Source: Albidovulum sp. (GTDB taxonomy: Bacteria > Pseudomonadota > Alphaproteobacteria > Rhodobacterales > Rhodobacteraceae). From it: a stretch of 64,000 bases of DNA. The DNA lies in assembly GCA_028823855.1 (NCBI GenBank), contig JAPPFL010000055.1:1-64000 (forward strand). The letters run 5' to 3'. The notes beneath the pieces were generated by a model, which saw nothing but the letters and a program-made list of their open reading frames with translations, made no database searches and was not told the DNA's origin. The translations under genes were made by a program, and so were the position numbers. Within the stretch, counting starts at the first letter, position 1; each line of letters starts with the position of its first letter. Below are positions 37,004 through 45,397 of the stretch, piece after piece.

Positions 37004-38073
37004 GCCTCCGCTCCGGCGACCAGTTCGCGGGCGACTCTCCGGAAAGCCTCGGCTGCCGGGGAATTCGGCTGCGAAACGACGATAGGAGCGCCTTGGTCCG
37101 AAGCCTGCCTAATGCTCAACTGCAGAGGAATTTCCGCCAAAAGAGGCACGTCGAATTTCTTCGCTTCTGCCGCCACGCCGCCATGGTCGAACACGTGCTC
37201 CTCGTGCCCGCATTGCGCGCAAATATGCTTGGACATGTTTTCGATCATGCCGATAATCGGCACATTCATTTTTCTGAACATGCCGATGCCCTTGCGAGCA
37301 TCCAGCAATGCCACGTCCTGCGGCGTGCACACGATGATCGCCCCCGCCACCTCGGCATGCTGGCATAGCGTCATCTGCACGTCGCCGGTACCCGGCGGAA
37401 GATCGACTAGCAGCAAGTCCAGCGCGCCCCACTGAACCTGGTTCAACATTTGCTGAAGCGCTCCCATTAGCATGGGCCCGCGCCAGACCACGGCTTCGTC
37501 TTCAGCCGTAAGCAGCCCCATGGACATCATGGTCACGCCGTGGTTTCGCATCGGCAGGATCGTTTTGCCGTCCGGCGAAGCCGGGCGTCCGGTAACGCCG
37601 AGCATTCTGGGCTGCGAAGGCCCGTAAACGTCTCCGTCAAGGAGGCCCGTGCGCTGGCCTTCCGCTGCCAGAGCCGCGGCTAGGTTCGCGGCTACCGTCG
37701 ATTTGCCGACGCCTCCCTTTCCGGAAGCGATAGCGACGATCTTTCTTATGCCGGGAATTTTTCGAGGCCCCTTCGGTTCGGCGCGAACATTCGACCTAAG
37801 GTCGGGAGGGGGCGGGGGAGGAGCCGTAGAGTGCGCCGTCATGACCGCCGTTACCTTTTCGACGCCGGGAAGCGCTTTGATCGCCGCTTCGGCGTCGGCG
37901 CGAACGACTTCCATTCCTTCGACCCGAGACGGGCTAACGTCTAGCACGAAGCGCACGTCTGCGCCGTCGACCGTAAGCGCTCGCAGCAAGCCCGCGGCTA
38001 CAATGTTCTGACCGCTTTCGGGTTCAACGATTTCCTTGAGCGCGGCAAGAGCATCGTCTCGGGTCGGACTCAT
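37000..38073 (-). CDS. mrp: Mrp/NBP35-type iron-sulfur cluster carrier ATPase
   Basis: 357 residues. An N-terminal DUF59 (MIP18/FeS assembly) domain spans about 5-85; then the deviant Walker A SGKGGVGKST of the ParA/MinD/Mrp class, DGDVYGPS (A' motif), LLLVDLPPGTGDV (Walker B) and the C-terminal CAQCG that binds a bridging 4Fe-4S cluster. Mrp proteins deliver clusters to apoproteins. Its place among formate dehydrogenase accessory genes suggests it serves the many clusters of FdhA, FdhB and the ferredoxin nearby. Starts in an ATGA overlap with the DUF6494 gene. Confidence 0.95.
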   Translation of the reverse strand: MSPTRDDALAALKEIVEPESGQNIVAAGLLRALTVDGADVRFVLDVSPSRVEGMEVVRADAEAAIKALPGVEKVTAVMTAHSTAPPPPPPDLRSNVRAEPKGPRKIPGIRKIVAIASGKGGVGKSTVAANLAAALAAEGQRTGLLDGDVYGPSQPRMLGVTGRPASPDGKTILPMRNHGVTMMSMGLLTAEDEAVVWRGPMLMGALQQMLNQVQWGALDLLLVDLPPGTGDVQMTLCQHAEVAGAIIVCTPQDVALLDARKGIGMFRKMNVPIIGMIENMSKHICAQCGHEEHVFDHGGVAAEAKKFDVPLLAEIPLQLSIRQASDQGAPIVVSQPNSPAAEAFRRVARELVAGAEA

Positions 38074-38273
38074 TCGGATTTTCCGTCGATCTTGCCTTCG
38101 ACAACGTGCGTCAAATCCAGTTCCTCGACCGTTAGAACAATTTTCGCCTTGAACCTTTTTCCCGCGGTATTTTCGGCGCCCGCTTCGCGCATGGCCTCCT
38201 CGATGGCCTGCTGGGAAGTCACGCCGACCTGCTTAAGGAATTTCCGCATCGTCATGTTGAAACTGTCGCTCAT
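38070..38273 (-). CDS. DUF6494 family small protein
   Basis: 67 residues, first gene of the minus-strand run. The sequence MSDSFNMTMRKFLKQVGVTS followed by QQAIEEAMREA is characteristic of the small DUF6494 proteins that accompany mrp-like genes in formate dehydrogenase clusters. No function is known. Overlaps mrp by 4 bases (ATGA). Confidence 0.85.
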   Translation of the reverse strand: MSDSFNMTMRKFLKQVGVTSQQAIEEAMREAGAENTAGKRFKAKIVLTVEELDLTHVVEGKIDGKSE

Positions 38274-38636
38274 GGTATGCCTTTCCTAACGGTTTCCCGT
38301 TTCATGTCCGAGCCAAGCAATTCGCTATCGACCTGGAATTGCAAGCTCTTACTAGGCGGTTGCTTCGGTATTCGTGTCACTTGCCCCGACCAACGCGCAA
38401 AATGCACGGAAACGCACGGGCTTACAAGTTCGAATCCGCGGGATGGCTAGCAGGGACGGAACCGTTTGGCGCTGCCGGAGCGGGGAAACTGCCTGCCGTC
38501 GCGGACCGCGGCCAATTCCTGCCGAGAACGCAAGCGCGGGGCACGCCTTGCTGTTCAAAGCGTTGACCATCGGCGGCAACGCAACTAAGATTGCAGGCTA
38601 CCGCGCAAATACGCGGCGCGACCAAGCGGGGCGGAG
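38274..38636. promoter_or_regulatory. Divergent intergenic region
   Basis: About 360 bases between the minus-strand DUF6494 gene and the plus-strand cytochrome gene, so it should hold promoters in both directions. I could not identify a convincing operator or consensus promoter in it, and open frames here look like shadows. Confidence 0.4.
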
Positions 38637-39401
38637 TTGATACGCGCAGCAATAGCTATATTCGTATTGTTTGCCGGGCATGCGCTAGGGCAGGATCGGC
38701 AGATTACAGCCGCGAGCAGCCCGGAGCTGCTGGAAAGCGGCTTTGCAAAATATCTATTTCCGAGGTTTTCGCTCAAGAAGGGCATTCGCATCGAATCGGT
38801 AAGATTGCACGCCGGAGTAGACGCGGACATATTGATCGGCCCCGAATACGCGGTCGGCGAAGGCGTGCCCGTATTTCAAGGCGGCGATACGGTCTATATC
38901 GCGCATTCGGCGCCGTCTTCGGGAAAAACCGAATTTGTCGACGCGTTTCTCGAGTGGCTGTTGTCGGATATCGGCAAGAGGACGATCGACAGTTTCGCTC
39001 CCGATGGCGAGCAACTCTACTCCTCGTCGCCGAAGGTCGAAGTTCAGGCGGCGACGAAAGTATTTTCGGGCGATGCCGAAATCGGAGCGAAACACGCACT
39101 CGAGCTATGCGGCAGATGCCATGTCGTGGGTGAAGTCAATCGAATGAAGGGGCTGGGCTCAACTCCCTCATTCGGTGCGCTGCGCGCTATGAGCGATTGG
39201 GAGAATCGCTTCTTCATGTTCTATTTGCTCAACCCGCATCCCGCCTTTACGCAAATCGAGGATGTGACGGAACCGTTCGATGCCTATCGCCCGTCTCCGA
39301 TCGCTCCTCTGGAACTGACCGTGGAAATCCTCGATTCGATAATATCGTACGTGAATGAAATCCAGCCGGCCGACCTGGGCGGCGAAATCCAGTTTCAGTG
39401 A
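38637..39401 (+). CDS. Periplasmic-binding-domain / cytochrome c fusion
   Basis: 254 residues, TTG start, N-terminal signal peptide (RAAIAIFVLFAGHALG). Residues about 22-135 resemble part of a type 2 periplasmic binding protein: ITAASSPELLESGFAKYLFP and the VDAFLEWLLSDIGKRTIDSF segment match the style of TupA/ModA-like proteins. Residues about 155-254 form a c-type cytochrome domain with one CGRCH haem site. The combination suggests an exported protein that carries a haem and a vestigial or repurposed oxyanion/substrate-binding lobe. It stands between tup/maturation genes and the ferredoxin gene of the formate dehydrogenase region. Haem attachment is certain from the motif; binding-lobe function is inferred. 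Confidence 0.75.
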   Translation: MIRAAIAIFVLFAGHALGQDRQITAASSPELLESGFAKYLFPRFSLKKGIRIESVRLHAGVDADILIGPEYAVGEGVPVFQGGDTVYIAHSAPSSGKTEFVDAFLEWLLSDIGKRTIDSFAPDGEQLYSSSPKVEVQAATKVFSGDAEIGAKHALELCGRCHVVGEVNRMKGLGSTPSFGALRAMSDWENRFFMFYLLNPHPAFTQIEDVTEPFDAYRPSPIAPLELTVEILDSIISYVNEIQPADLGGEIQFQ

Positions 39402-41341
39402 AGCTTGCGATTCTTTAGGTAGTCGTCCGTCGTGCGCGGTCTTGGCCTTTCGCCAAGCGCGAACGGATTTTCTTCTGAATGGTATTGAGCCGCTACGCGG
39501 CAATCGTCGCACATGCGGATCAGACGCGATGCGCCTTCGCTTCCGAACATGGAGTGCTTTCCCGCCAATTGGCCGGCGATACGTTCAATTGTGGACTTGA
39601 CGCCGAACGGTTTTCCGCATTCGATGCATTCATACGGCTCCTCTTCGTTCACGACCTTCTGTTCGAGGACCGCGTCCGACAAGTCGAACCGGGGTTCCAG
39701 CGTGATCGCGCTTTCCGGGCAAATCTTCTCGCATAGGCCGCACTGCAGGCAGGCATCCTCCTGAAATCTAAGCTGCGGGCTGTCGGGATTGTCGGTAAGA
39801 GCCCCCGACGGGCAAAGAGAGGCGCAGGCGAGGCAAAGCGTGCAGGCGCCGGTATCTACGATGACGGCTCCATAAGGCGCGCCATTCGGGAGCGGAAGAA
39901 CTTCCTCGCTGCCGGGGTTCAGCGATTTTGCGGACAAGCGGGCAATATTGCGGCGCGTTCCGAGCGGCAATACGCGATTATCGAGCGTATCCGGGAACGC
40001 ATGCGCATAGATAGCATCCGATAATTCATCCGGCTCGGCAGCATCGACGAGCCGAAGGCGTCCTTTCGCCCCCATCGCTTCGGCGATCTCGATTTCTCTT
40101 TCCAGAACTTCGCGTTCGGTCGACGGCGAAAACAATATATCCACGCCCGCGAAGCCCGCGCCGATTGCTCCCAATAGTTCCGCATGTCCGAAGCCGGTTA
40201 CCGAATCCAGCTCCAGCGGCAAGCAGTTCGCCGGAAGCCCTCGTCCGAAACGCGCTGAAAGCGCAATCATCTCGCGGCCATAACCGGCCGTATGAACCAG
40301 AAGGCGAGGATTGGAGCCTCCAGCGGCGAAAAACGCTTCGATCAATGTCGTGATTCTTTTGAACAAGTGCTCGAGCGGCGGGTTGTCGGAGATCACCGCC
40401 GCCGAAGGGCAAACAGCGGAGCAAGCGCCGCACCCGGCGCACACCATTGCATCTATTTCGACGTGGTCGCCTGCCGGCGCGATTGCGCCGGTCGGACAAG
40501 AGTCCAGGCATCTCGTGCAGCCGGTCTTCTGCGCTCGGGAGTGCGCGCACAAGGATTCCTCCAGCCTCACGTAAAGCGGCTTTTCAAATGTTCCCACCAG
40601 TTGGGAGGCCTGCAGGACTGCCCGCGCAATCGAACCCGGGCTTCCCGGGTCGGCCCGAAGATAGCCCTCGCGCTTTTCGTGCGCAGGAAAAAGCGGCGCC
40701 GACTTTCTCAGGTCGAGAATGATGTCGCAGGAAGTTTCGGCGCCATCGCGGGGTTCGCCCAGCGAGAATTCTCCTCTGCCGCCGGGATCAAGCTGCCTGA
40801 GCGCGTCCAGCGCGACGGAAAATCCGCCGAGCGAGCCCTTCGCCGATTTCAATACTCCCGCAACGATTTCGAACTTGCGATCTACGGGCAGCGTGGCCGG
40901 CTCCTGTTCAAGCAGAACCGTTACCGACAGCGGCTCGGCGAGTTGGGCGGCGGCGTCAAGCGCGACTTCGGCTTCTCCCAGGATCAGGCAAAGGCCCTCG
41001 GAAATAACATCTACGGTGCGAGATTCCGATGCGAACAAAAGCGATTCCGCTACGAGCGCCGCCTGCTTGGGTCCGGCGTCCCGGCTCTCGTCGGACCATC
41101 CCGCCCGATCCCTGAGGTCAACGAACCCGGGCATTTCGAGTTGCAGTTCCTCGGCGAGTTCCATGAACCGCGCCTGCTCCTGACCGCACGCGATTATCAA
41201 GTCTCCGGTCGACATCTCCTTCGCCGCAAGTTCGATCTGACTTGTGCAAAGAGCCGTATGGATCCGAGAGCAGCTGATATCCGACGCTTCGGCGATGCAG
41301 TCAGGATGCAATGTCTGACTTCCGGCGCAGTCGCACAGCAT
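39395..41341 (-). CDS. Multi-cluster 4Fe-4S protein of the formate dehydrogenase cluster
   Basis: 648 residues from the ATG at 41341 (MLCDCAGSQTL); the frame is open 41 codons further, but that extension is arginine-rich and unlike the family. Four ferredoxin-type Cys motifs are visible in two pairs: CTRCLDSCPTGAI with CAGCGACSAVCPSAAV mid-protein, and CTLCLACASLCPSGAL with CLQCGLCEKICPESAI further on. A C-terminal zinc-ribbon-like pair (CIECGKPFG and MCDDCR) follows. Proteins of this type occur beside torD, DUF3305/3306 and fdh genes and may shuttle electrons or sulfur during enzyme maturation. Its 3' end overlaps the convergent cytochrome gene by 7 bases. Confidence 0.88.
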   Translation of the reverse strand: MLCDCAGSQTLHPDCIAEASDISCSRIHTALCTSQIELAAKEMSTGDLIIACGQEQARFMELAEELQLEMPGFVDLRDRAGWSDESRDAGPKQAALVAESLLFASESRTVDVISEGLCLILGEAEVALDAAAQLAEPLSVTVLLEQEPATLPVDRKFEIVAGVLKSAKGSLGGFSVALDALRQLDPGGRGEFSLGEPRDGAETSCDIILDLRKSAPLFPAHEKREGYLRADPGSPGSIARAVLQASQLVGTFEKPLYVRLEESLCAHSRAQKTGCTRCLDSCPTGAIAPAGDHVEIDAMVCAGCGACSAVCPSAAVISDNPPLEHLFKRITTLIEAFFAAGGSNPRLLVHTAGYGREMIALSARFGRGLPANCLPLELDSVTGFGHAELLGAIGAGFAGVDILFSPSTEREVLEREIEIAEAMGAKGRLRLVDAAEPDELSDAIYAHAFPDTLDNRVLPLGTRRNIARLSAKSLNPGSEEVLPLPNGAPYGAVIVDTGACTLCLACASLCPSGALTDNPDSPQLRFQEDACLQCGLCEKICPESAITLEPRFDLSDAVLEQKVVNEEEPYECIECGKPFGVKSTIERIAGQLAGKHSMFGSEGASRLIRMCDDCRVAAQYHSEENPFALGERPRPRTTDDYLKNRKLH

Positions 41342-41665
41342 CAACTTTTTCGCCAACTTTTTATCCCTTCGGCGACGGCAGCTTCGTGCCGGACTTTGGT
41401 CTTGGCCGGTAGCATCGGCGGAAAAGCGATGCGAACGCGAAGCACGGCCGTACTCGGCAAACATAGTACCGAATGACGCGGCCAGCCTTTAGAATTCCCG
41501 ATTGCGCAGTATAGCGGAACCCGGGATTCGAGTATTTCCGGGCGGCGACGATTTCGAACAACCGTTACCACGGAAAATTTTTCCGGGCAATGTCCGGCTT
41601 GCCATTTGAATGCGACTAATCCATAGTTTCGGAATATACCTCCCAGGGAGCGATACCTTTTTCGC
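41342..41665. promoter_or_regulatory. Divergent intergenic region
   Basis: About 320 bases between the ferredoxin gene and the DUF3305 gene, presumably carrying both promoters. Nothing specific was identified. Confidence 0.4.
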
Positions 41666-42229
41666 ATGCCGACGAACTCGACATCTCTTCAATTGGGCAT
41701 CGTTATCAGAAAATCGCCCGGCGTTACCAAATGGGCGCGCTGGGTTTGGCGCGTGATCGGCGTTCTCCCAGGAGCGGGTCCCGCGCACTGGAAAGTGCTC
41801 AGGCGCGAAGGCGATTTAGTCGAGTATCATGCCGCGACGACCCCTCTCGAGCTATGGGCGTCCGACACCGAAGCCTATTTGACTGGCTTGGCGGCCCGAG
41901 TCCCCAATGTATACGTTATACTGCGGGAATCGGACGGTCCCGAGGCCACGGAAGACCTCGAAGTCGTCCTGGCCACCGCTTCGCCCTACGAAGCGCAGGA
42001 CTATCTCGACAGCGGCGAGGAAATCGTAGAACAGGTCGCCATGCCTGAAGGCCTTGCCGCGTTCGTACGCGACTTCTGCCACGAGCACCATGTCGAAGAA
42101 ACTTTCGTAAAGAGGAAGCGCGACAAGAAACGAGTCGATCTTCGACAGGACGGCATCGGCGACCCGCGGATTCGGCAGCAGGCGGACGTGTACCGCGCTC
42201 CGGGAAAGGGCCGGGACACGAGGCATTGA
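41666..42229 (+). CDS. DUF3305 family protein
   Basis: 187 residues. The family is recognisable from the N-terminal IVIRKSPGVTKWARWVWRV and GPAHWKVLRREGDLVEYHAA segments. DUF3305 and DUF3306 genes occur as a pair with torD and formate dehydrogenase genes in alphaproteobacteria; their function is not established. The stop overlaps the start of the DUF3306 gene (TTGA). Confidence 0.88.
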   Translation: MPTNSTSLQLGIVIRKSPGVTKWARWVWRVIGVLPGAGPAHWKVLRREGDLVEYHAATTPLELWASDTEAYLTGLAARVPNVYVILRESDGPEATEDLEVVLATASPYEAQDYLDSGEEIVEQVAMPEGLAAFVRDFCHEHHVEETFVKRKRDKKRVDLRQDGIGDPRIRQQADVYRAPGKGRDTRH

Positions 42230-42852
42230 CGGAAGGCAACGATTTCTGGAGCCGCCGCAAGGCGGCGGTCAAGGCCGAAGCGAAAGCTGATAGGCAGGCC
42301 GAAGAACTGGCGAGGCAAGCCGGGACGCAGGAGCAGCTCGAAGAAAAATCCGACGATGAGATTCTAGCCGAGCTGAAGCTTCCCGATCCTGATGCTCTGC
42401 AGGCGGGCGACGACTTTTCGGCCTTTATGGCCAAAGCGGTTCCGGACCGCCTGCGCCGGCGAGCGCTGCGCAGGCTATGGCTCACGAATCCCGTACTTGC
42501 GAATCTTGACGAGCTTTTGGAGTATGGCGAGGACTACACCGACGCGGCCACGGTTGTTGAAAACCTGCAGACCGCCTACCAGGTCGGGAAGGGCATGCTG
42601 GCGCATGTTGAAAAAATGGCGGACGATGCCGCTCGACTTGAAACCGGCGAAGCCGGAGTCGAAGCTGGAGCCGAAGCTGGAGCAGAAGTATCTGAAGACG
42701 ACGCGGAATTGGACAGGGTTGTAGCGGCTTCCGACGAGGAAACTGACGATAATACCGGTATGGCCGACGCCTCTGAAGAAACCGGATCCGCGGTATCCGG
42801 CGGGGCCGTCAAGCGCCGAATGCAAATTAATTTTCCAACGGAAGCCACCTAA
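42226..42852 (+). CDS. DUF3306 family protein
   Basis: 208 residues from a TTG at 42226 that overlaps the DUF3305 stop. The N-terminal FWSRRKAAVKAE and the central LRRRALRRLWLTNPVLANLD are characteristic of DUF3306. The C-terminal third is acidic and low in complexity, with a short Glu-Ala-Gly repeat. Only 2 bases separate it from the torD-like gene. Confidence 0.87.
   Translation: MTEGNDFWSRRKAAVKAEAKADRQAEELARQAGTQEQLEEKSDDEILAELKLPDPDALQAGDDFSAFMAKAVPDRLRRRALRRLWLTNPVLANLDELLEYGEDYTDAATVVENLQTAYQVGKGMLAHVEKMADDAARLETGEAGVEAGAEAGAEVSEDDAELDRVVAASDEETDDNTGMADASEETGSAVSGGAVKRRMQINFPTEAT
42649..42684 (+). repeat. Three tandem 12-base units within the DUF3306 gene
   Basis: Units GAAGCCGGAGTC, GAAGCTGGAGCC and GAAGCTGGAGCA encode EAGV, EAGA, EAGA. 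Because the unit is a multiple of three, copy-number change by slippage would alter length without a frameshift. Confidence 0.85.
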
Positions 42853-42854
42853 GG

Positions 42855-43502
42855 ATGACAGCGGACGAGAATCAGCCCGGCCTAGCCGAGGAAGAAAAAT
42901 TGAGGGCGGACCTCTACGCCTTTTTAAGTGCGATATTGGCTGCGCCTCCCGAACAGGATCTAATCGAGAAGATATCTCAGGTCCGGGGCGACGACACGCG
43001 GCTTGGCAAGGCAGTTCAGACCATGAGCCGAATGGCGCGCGTCGCGACGCCTAAATCCGTGGAAAGAGAATTCAACGCGCTGTTTATCGGGGTGGGGCGG
43101 GGCGAGCTCCTTCCTTACGGCAGCTACTACCTGACCGGCTTTTTGAACGAAAAGCCGCTCGCTCGCCTCAGGAACGACATGTCTCGCCTCGGAATCGCCA
43201 GAACGCCTAACGTTTTCGAACCCGAAGACAATATTGCCAGCTTGTTCGAAATCATGTCCGCCCTCGTAACGGGCGCGTTCGGGGCTCCCGCGAGCCTCGC
43301 TCTGCAGAAGGTGTTCTTCGAAAGGCATATCGAAACATGGGCGGAACATTTCTTCGTGGATCTTGAAGGCGCGAAGAATTCGGTCTTTTACGCCCCGGTG
43401 GGGTCGGTCGGACGAGAATTCATGGAGATTGAGAAAGAATCCTTTCGGCTTGCCGGCGAACCTTCCAAGGAGGAGCTGGCTGAACTGCCTATCGCGAACT
43501 AG
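42855..43502 (+). CDS. TorD/DmsD-family molecular chaperone
   Basis: 215 residues, all-helical, typical TorD length. The EPEDNIASLFEIM segment contains the family's EPxDH-like motif (here EPEDN), and YGSYYLTGFLNEKPLARLRNDM fits the central region. TorD-like chaperones bind the Tat signal of molybdo- or tungsto-enzymes and hold the apoenzyme until cofactor insertion. The client is most likely FdhA, encoded about 1.9 kb downstream with a Tat signal. It is the third gene of the DUF3305-DUF3306-torD operon. Confidence 0.92.
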   Translation: MTADENQPGLAEEEKLRADLYAFLSAILAAPPEQDLIEKISQVRGDDTRLGKAVQTMSRMARVATPKSVEREFNALFIGVGRGELLPYGSYYLTGFLNEKPLARLRNDMSRLGIARTPNVFEPEDNIASLFEIMSALVTGAFGAPASLALQKVFFERHIETWAEHFFVDLEGAKNSVFYAPVGSVGREFMEIEKESFRLAGEPSKEELAELPIAN

Positions 43503-45101
43503 CTTTACGGGCGCGTTTCTTTCGTTTGTCATTTGTAGCGCGCCGTTGCAGAGCCGGCTCGGATTAGTCGGTGCCGCGAAATCCCTTGCATGACAAATCA
43601 CCTGGAAGTTGGCGATCCGCCCGGGAGCTTCGCGATCAGGAATCGGAGCGCAAGCTTGTCGGCGAGAAGAAAATCCTCCGAATACGGTCGAGATTTACCG
43701 AATATATTGGCTGGTTTTAGATCTGCCGGAAGCTATACCCCGTTGCTTCGATTTCCCCTGATTTTTTCTTAACGCGAAGCCTTCCGCCGGTCATTGGGGC
43801 CGAGAAACCAAATCGAGAGCAGACATGTCATCGAGCGGCGGAATGGCGAGGCAGAGTCTATCACCTTCCCCGGCGGAGCGCGACGCGCATCGTAGGGTTG
43901 TGCGCACGCGCAAGGCGGAAGGGCTGAGTTCCAGTGTCTAGTGGAATGGCGGAACAGGTAAGAACGACTGAGTGGTGCAGGGACAGGCAGCCGAATACTC
44001 CGGGTCGCAGGATCTTTACACTCCGCATCGCGCATCAATCGCTCCGGATCGCGAATTCTGAAAGTGCAGTCAATCAGCTGGCCGAGCGAACTGCGCATGC
44101 AATAGCGGCATCGTCGCTCGAAGCTAAGCAACGCCGTTTTGGCCTCTTCCGAAATTCACTGGCACCGAGACGGTTGCAGTCCATTCGTCCTAGCCGAGGC
44201 CCAAGCCTATCGAATTCCAGAGCTTAACTCAGGCGCGAACTTGCTCGAATGGCGCGGAAATATAGATCGGTCTTGTTCAAGTTTCGCCGGAAGGATCCGA
44301 AGCGGCGCTCGAAAGCGAATACACAAAAACGGCCTCAATTTTCGCTCCGAGGATACTGCGCTGGGCCGGAAAGGAATCGCCCGTCCGTTGTCGGCGAAGA
44401 AGGTCGGCACCCGCCTGGCGACCAGCCTCTGAAATAACCGTACCGAATCGTTGCGCGGACGGTTCGGCGAGAAATTCCCAAAATTCGCTGGCGCCGCCAG
44501 CGTCGACAGGACGGTGGGGATCGCAGGGGCAGATCAAATCTCCACGCTGCCAGCGGAGAAACGCACTTCGATGGCGTTTAATATCCCGGCAAAATGACCC
44601 ATCTCTAAACAAATTCAGAATCTGCCAACTTGAAATGCTGGTTTTATTCTCCTGAACCGGTTGCCGGAGTTCGAGTGCTGCGGAATAGGACAGCCGATCC
44701 GCGTGCTCAAGTTTGCCGCAGAAGGCTTGAGTAGTTTGTTGGATTTCGATCCTGAACCGGTCGAAATTTAAGCGGACAAATTCAGAGCCGCAGGAGATTT
44801 CGGAAGAGAATTGCGATTCAGCTGCGCGATTTTCTCTGCGTCAAATAAATTTGATACTGAGCGAATTGACGGGGAATGCCGGAAAATGGCGTTCACGGCC
44901 AGAGTCGCGATAAGCGAATAACGGCGAGAATCCGCGCTTTATTCTTCCGATACGGTCTCGCGTTCGCGAAGCGGAACGGCGACGCGCAATAAATCTTCCG
45001 ATTGCCGATGAATTTTAAGAGGATTCACGAATTTCAACTTTGCAAAAGCCGAGACATAGTCTATGCTTGCCGGGAACGAGGTAGACAAGGAGCTATCCCA
45101 A
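43503..45101. other. Long gap upstream of the formate dehydrogenase operon
   Basis: About 1600 bases with no recognisable gene on either strand; open frames are short and lack ribosome-binding sites and motifs. Short direct repeats occur (TCCTGAACCGGT near 44650 and again near 44750). The last 100-200 bases must contain the fdh promoter. Sequence is not unusually AT-rich. It may be a decayed gene block or hold an untranslated regulator or RNA that I cannot detect. Confidence 0.45.
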
Positions 45102-45287
45102 ATGACTGAGAAAACCGGCGAAACTTCAAGTCGCCGTGATTTCTTGAAGCTCGTTTCGGTCACGGCGCCCGCCGCCGCGGCGGCGACGGTTGCCGGTCAG
45201 GCCCAGGCGAGCGCGGCTCTCGAAGCCGGCGACGTGATTCAGGACACCCTTCACGTTCGCACGTACTATGAGAGCGCCCGGTTCTAA
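45102..45287 (+). CDS. Small twin-arginine signal protein of the formate dehydrogenase operon
   Basis: 61 residues from the ATG at 45102 (AAGGAG 9 bases upstream); an upstream in-frame ATG at 45063 has no such site. The sequence has a clear Tat motif, SRRDFLKLVS, and an alanine-rich hydrophobic stretch, then about 25 residues. Such small Tat proteins often precede fdhA in alphaproteobacteria. It could be exported with FdhA or act in assembly; its role is unknown. FdhA starts 110 bases downstream. Confidence 0.8.
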   Translation: MTEKTGETSSRRDFLKLVSVTAPAAAAATVAGQAQASAALEAGDVIQDTLHVRTYYESARF

Positions 45288-45397
45288 ATCGGACGTTTTC
45301 GGCAAACGTGGCCGACGGTAGCGAGACGCCCCGAGGCCGCGCCATTGAAGAAACCCTGGCGCATCGACGCAAGTCGAGGCGCTAAACGGAGGAAGCA

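Noticed and set aside
44650-44765. Short direct repeat TCCTGAACCGGT
   Set aside because: Two copies of 12 bases about 100 bases apart with unrelated flanks; too short to assign a function.
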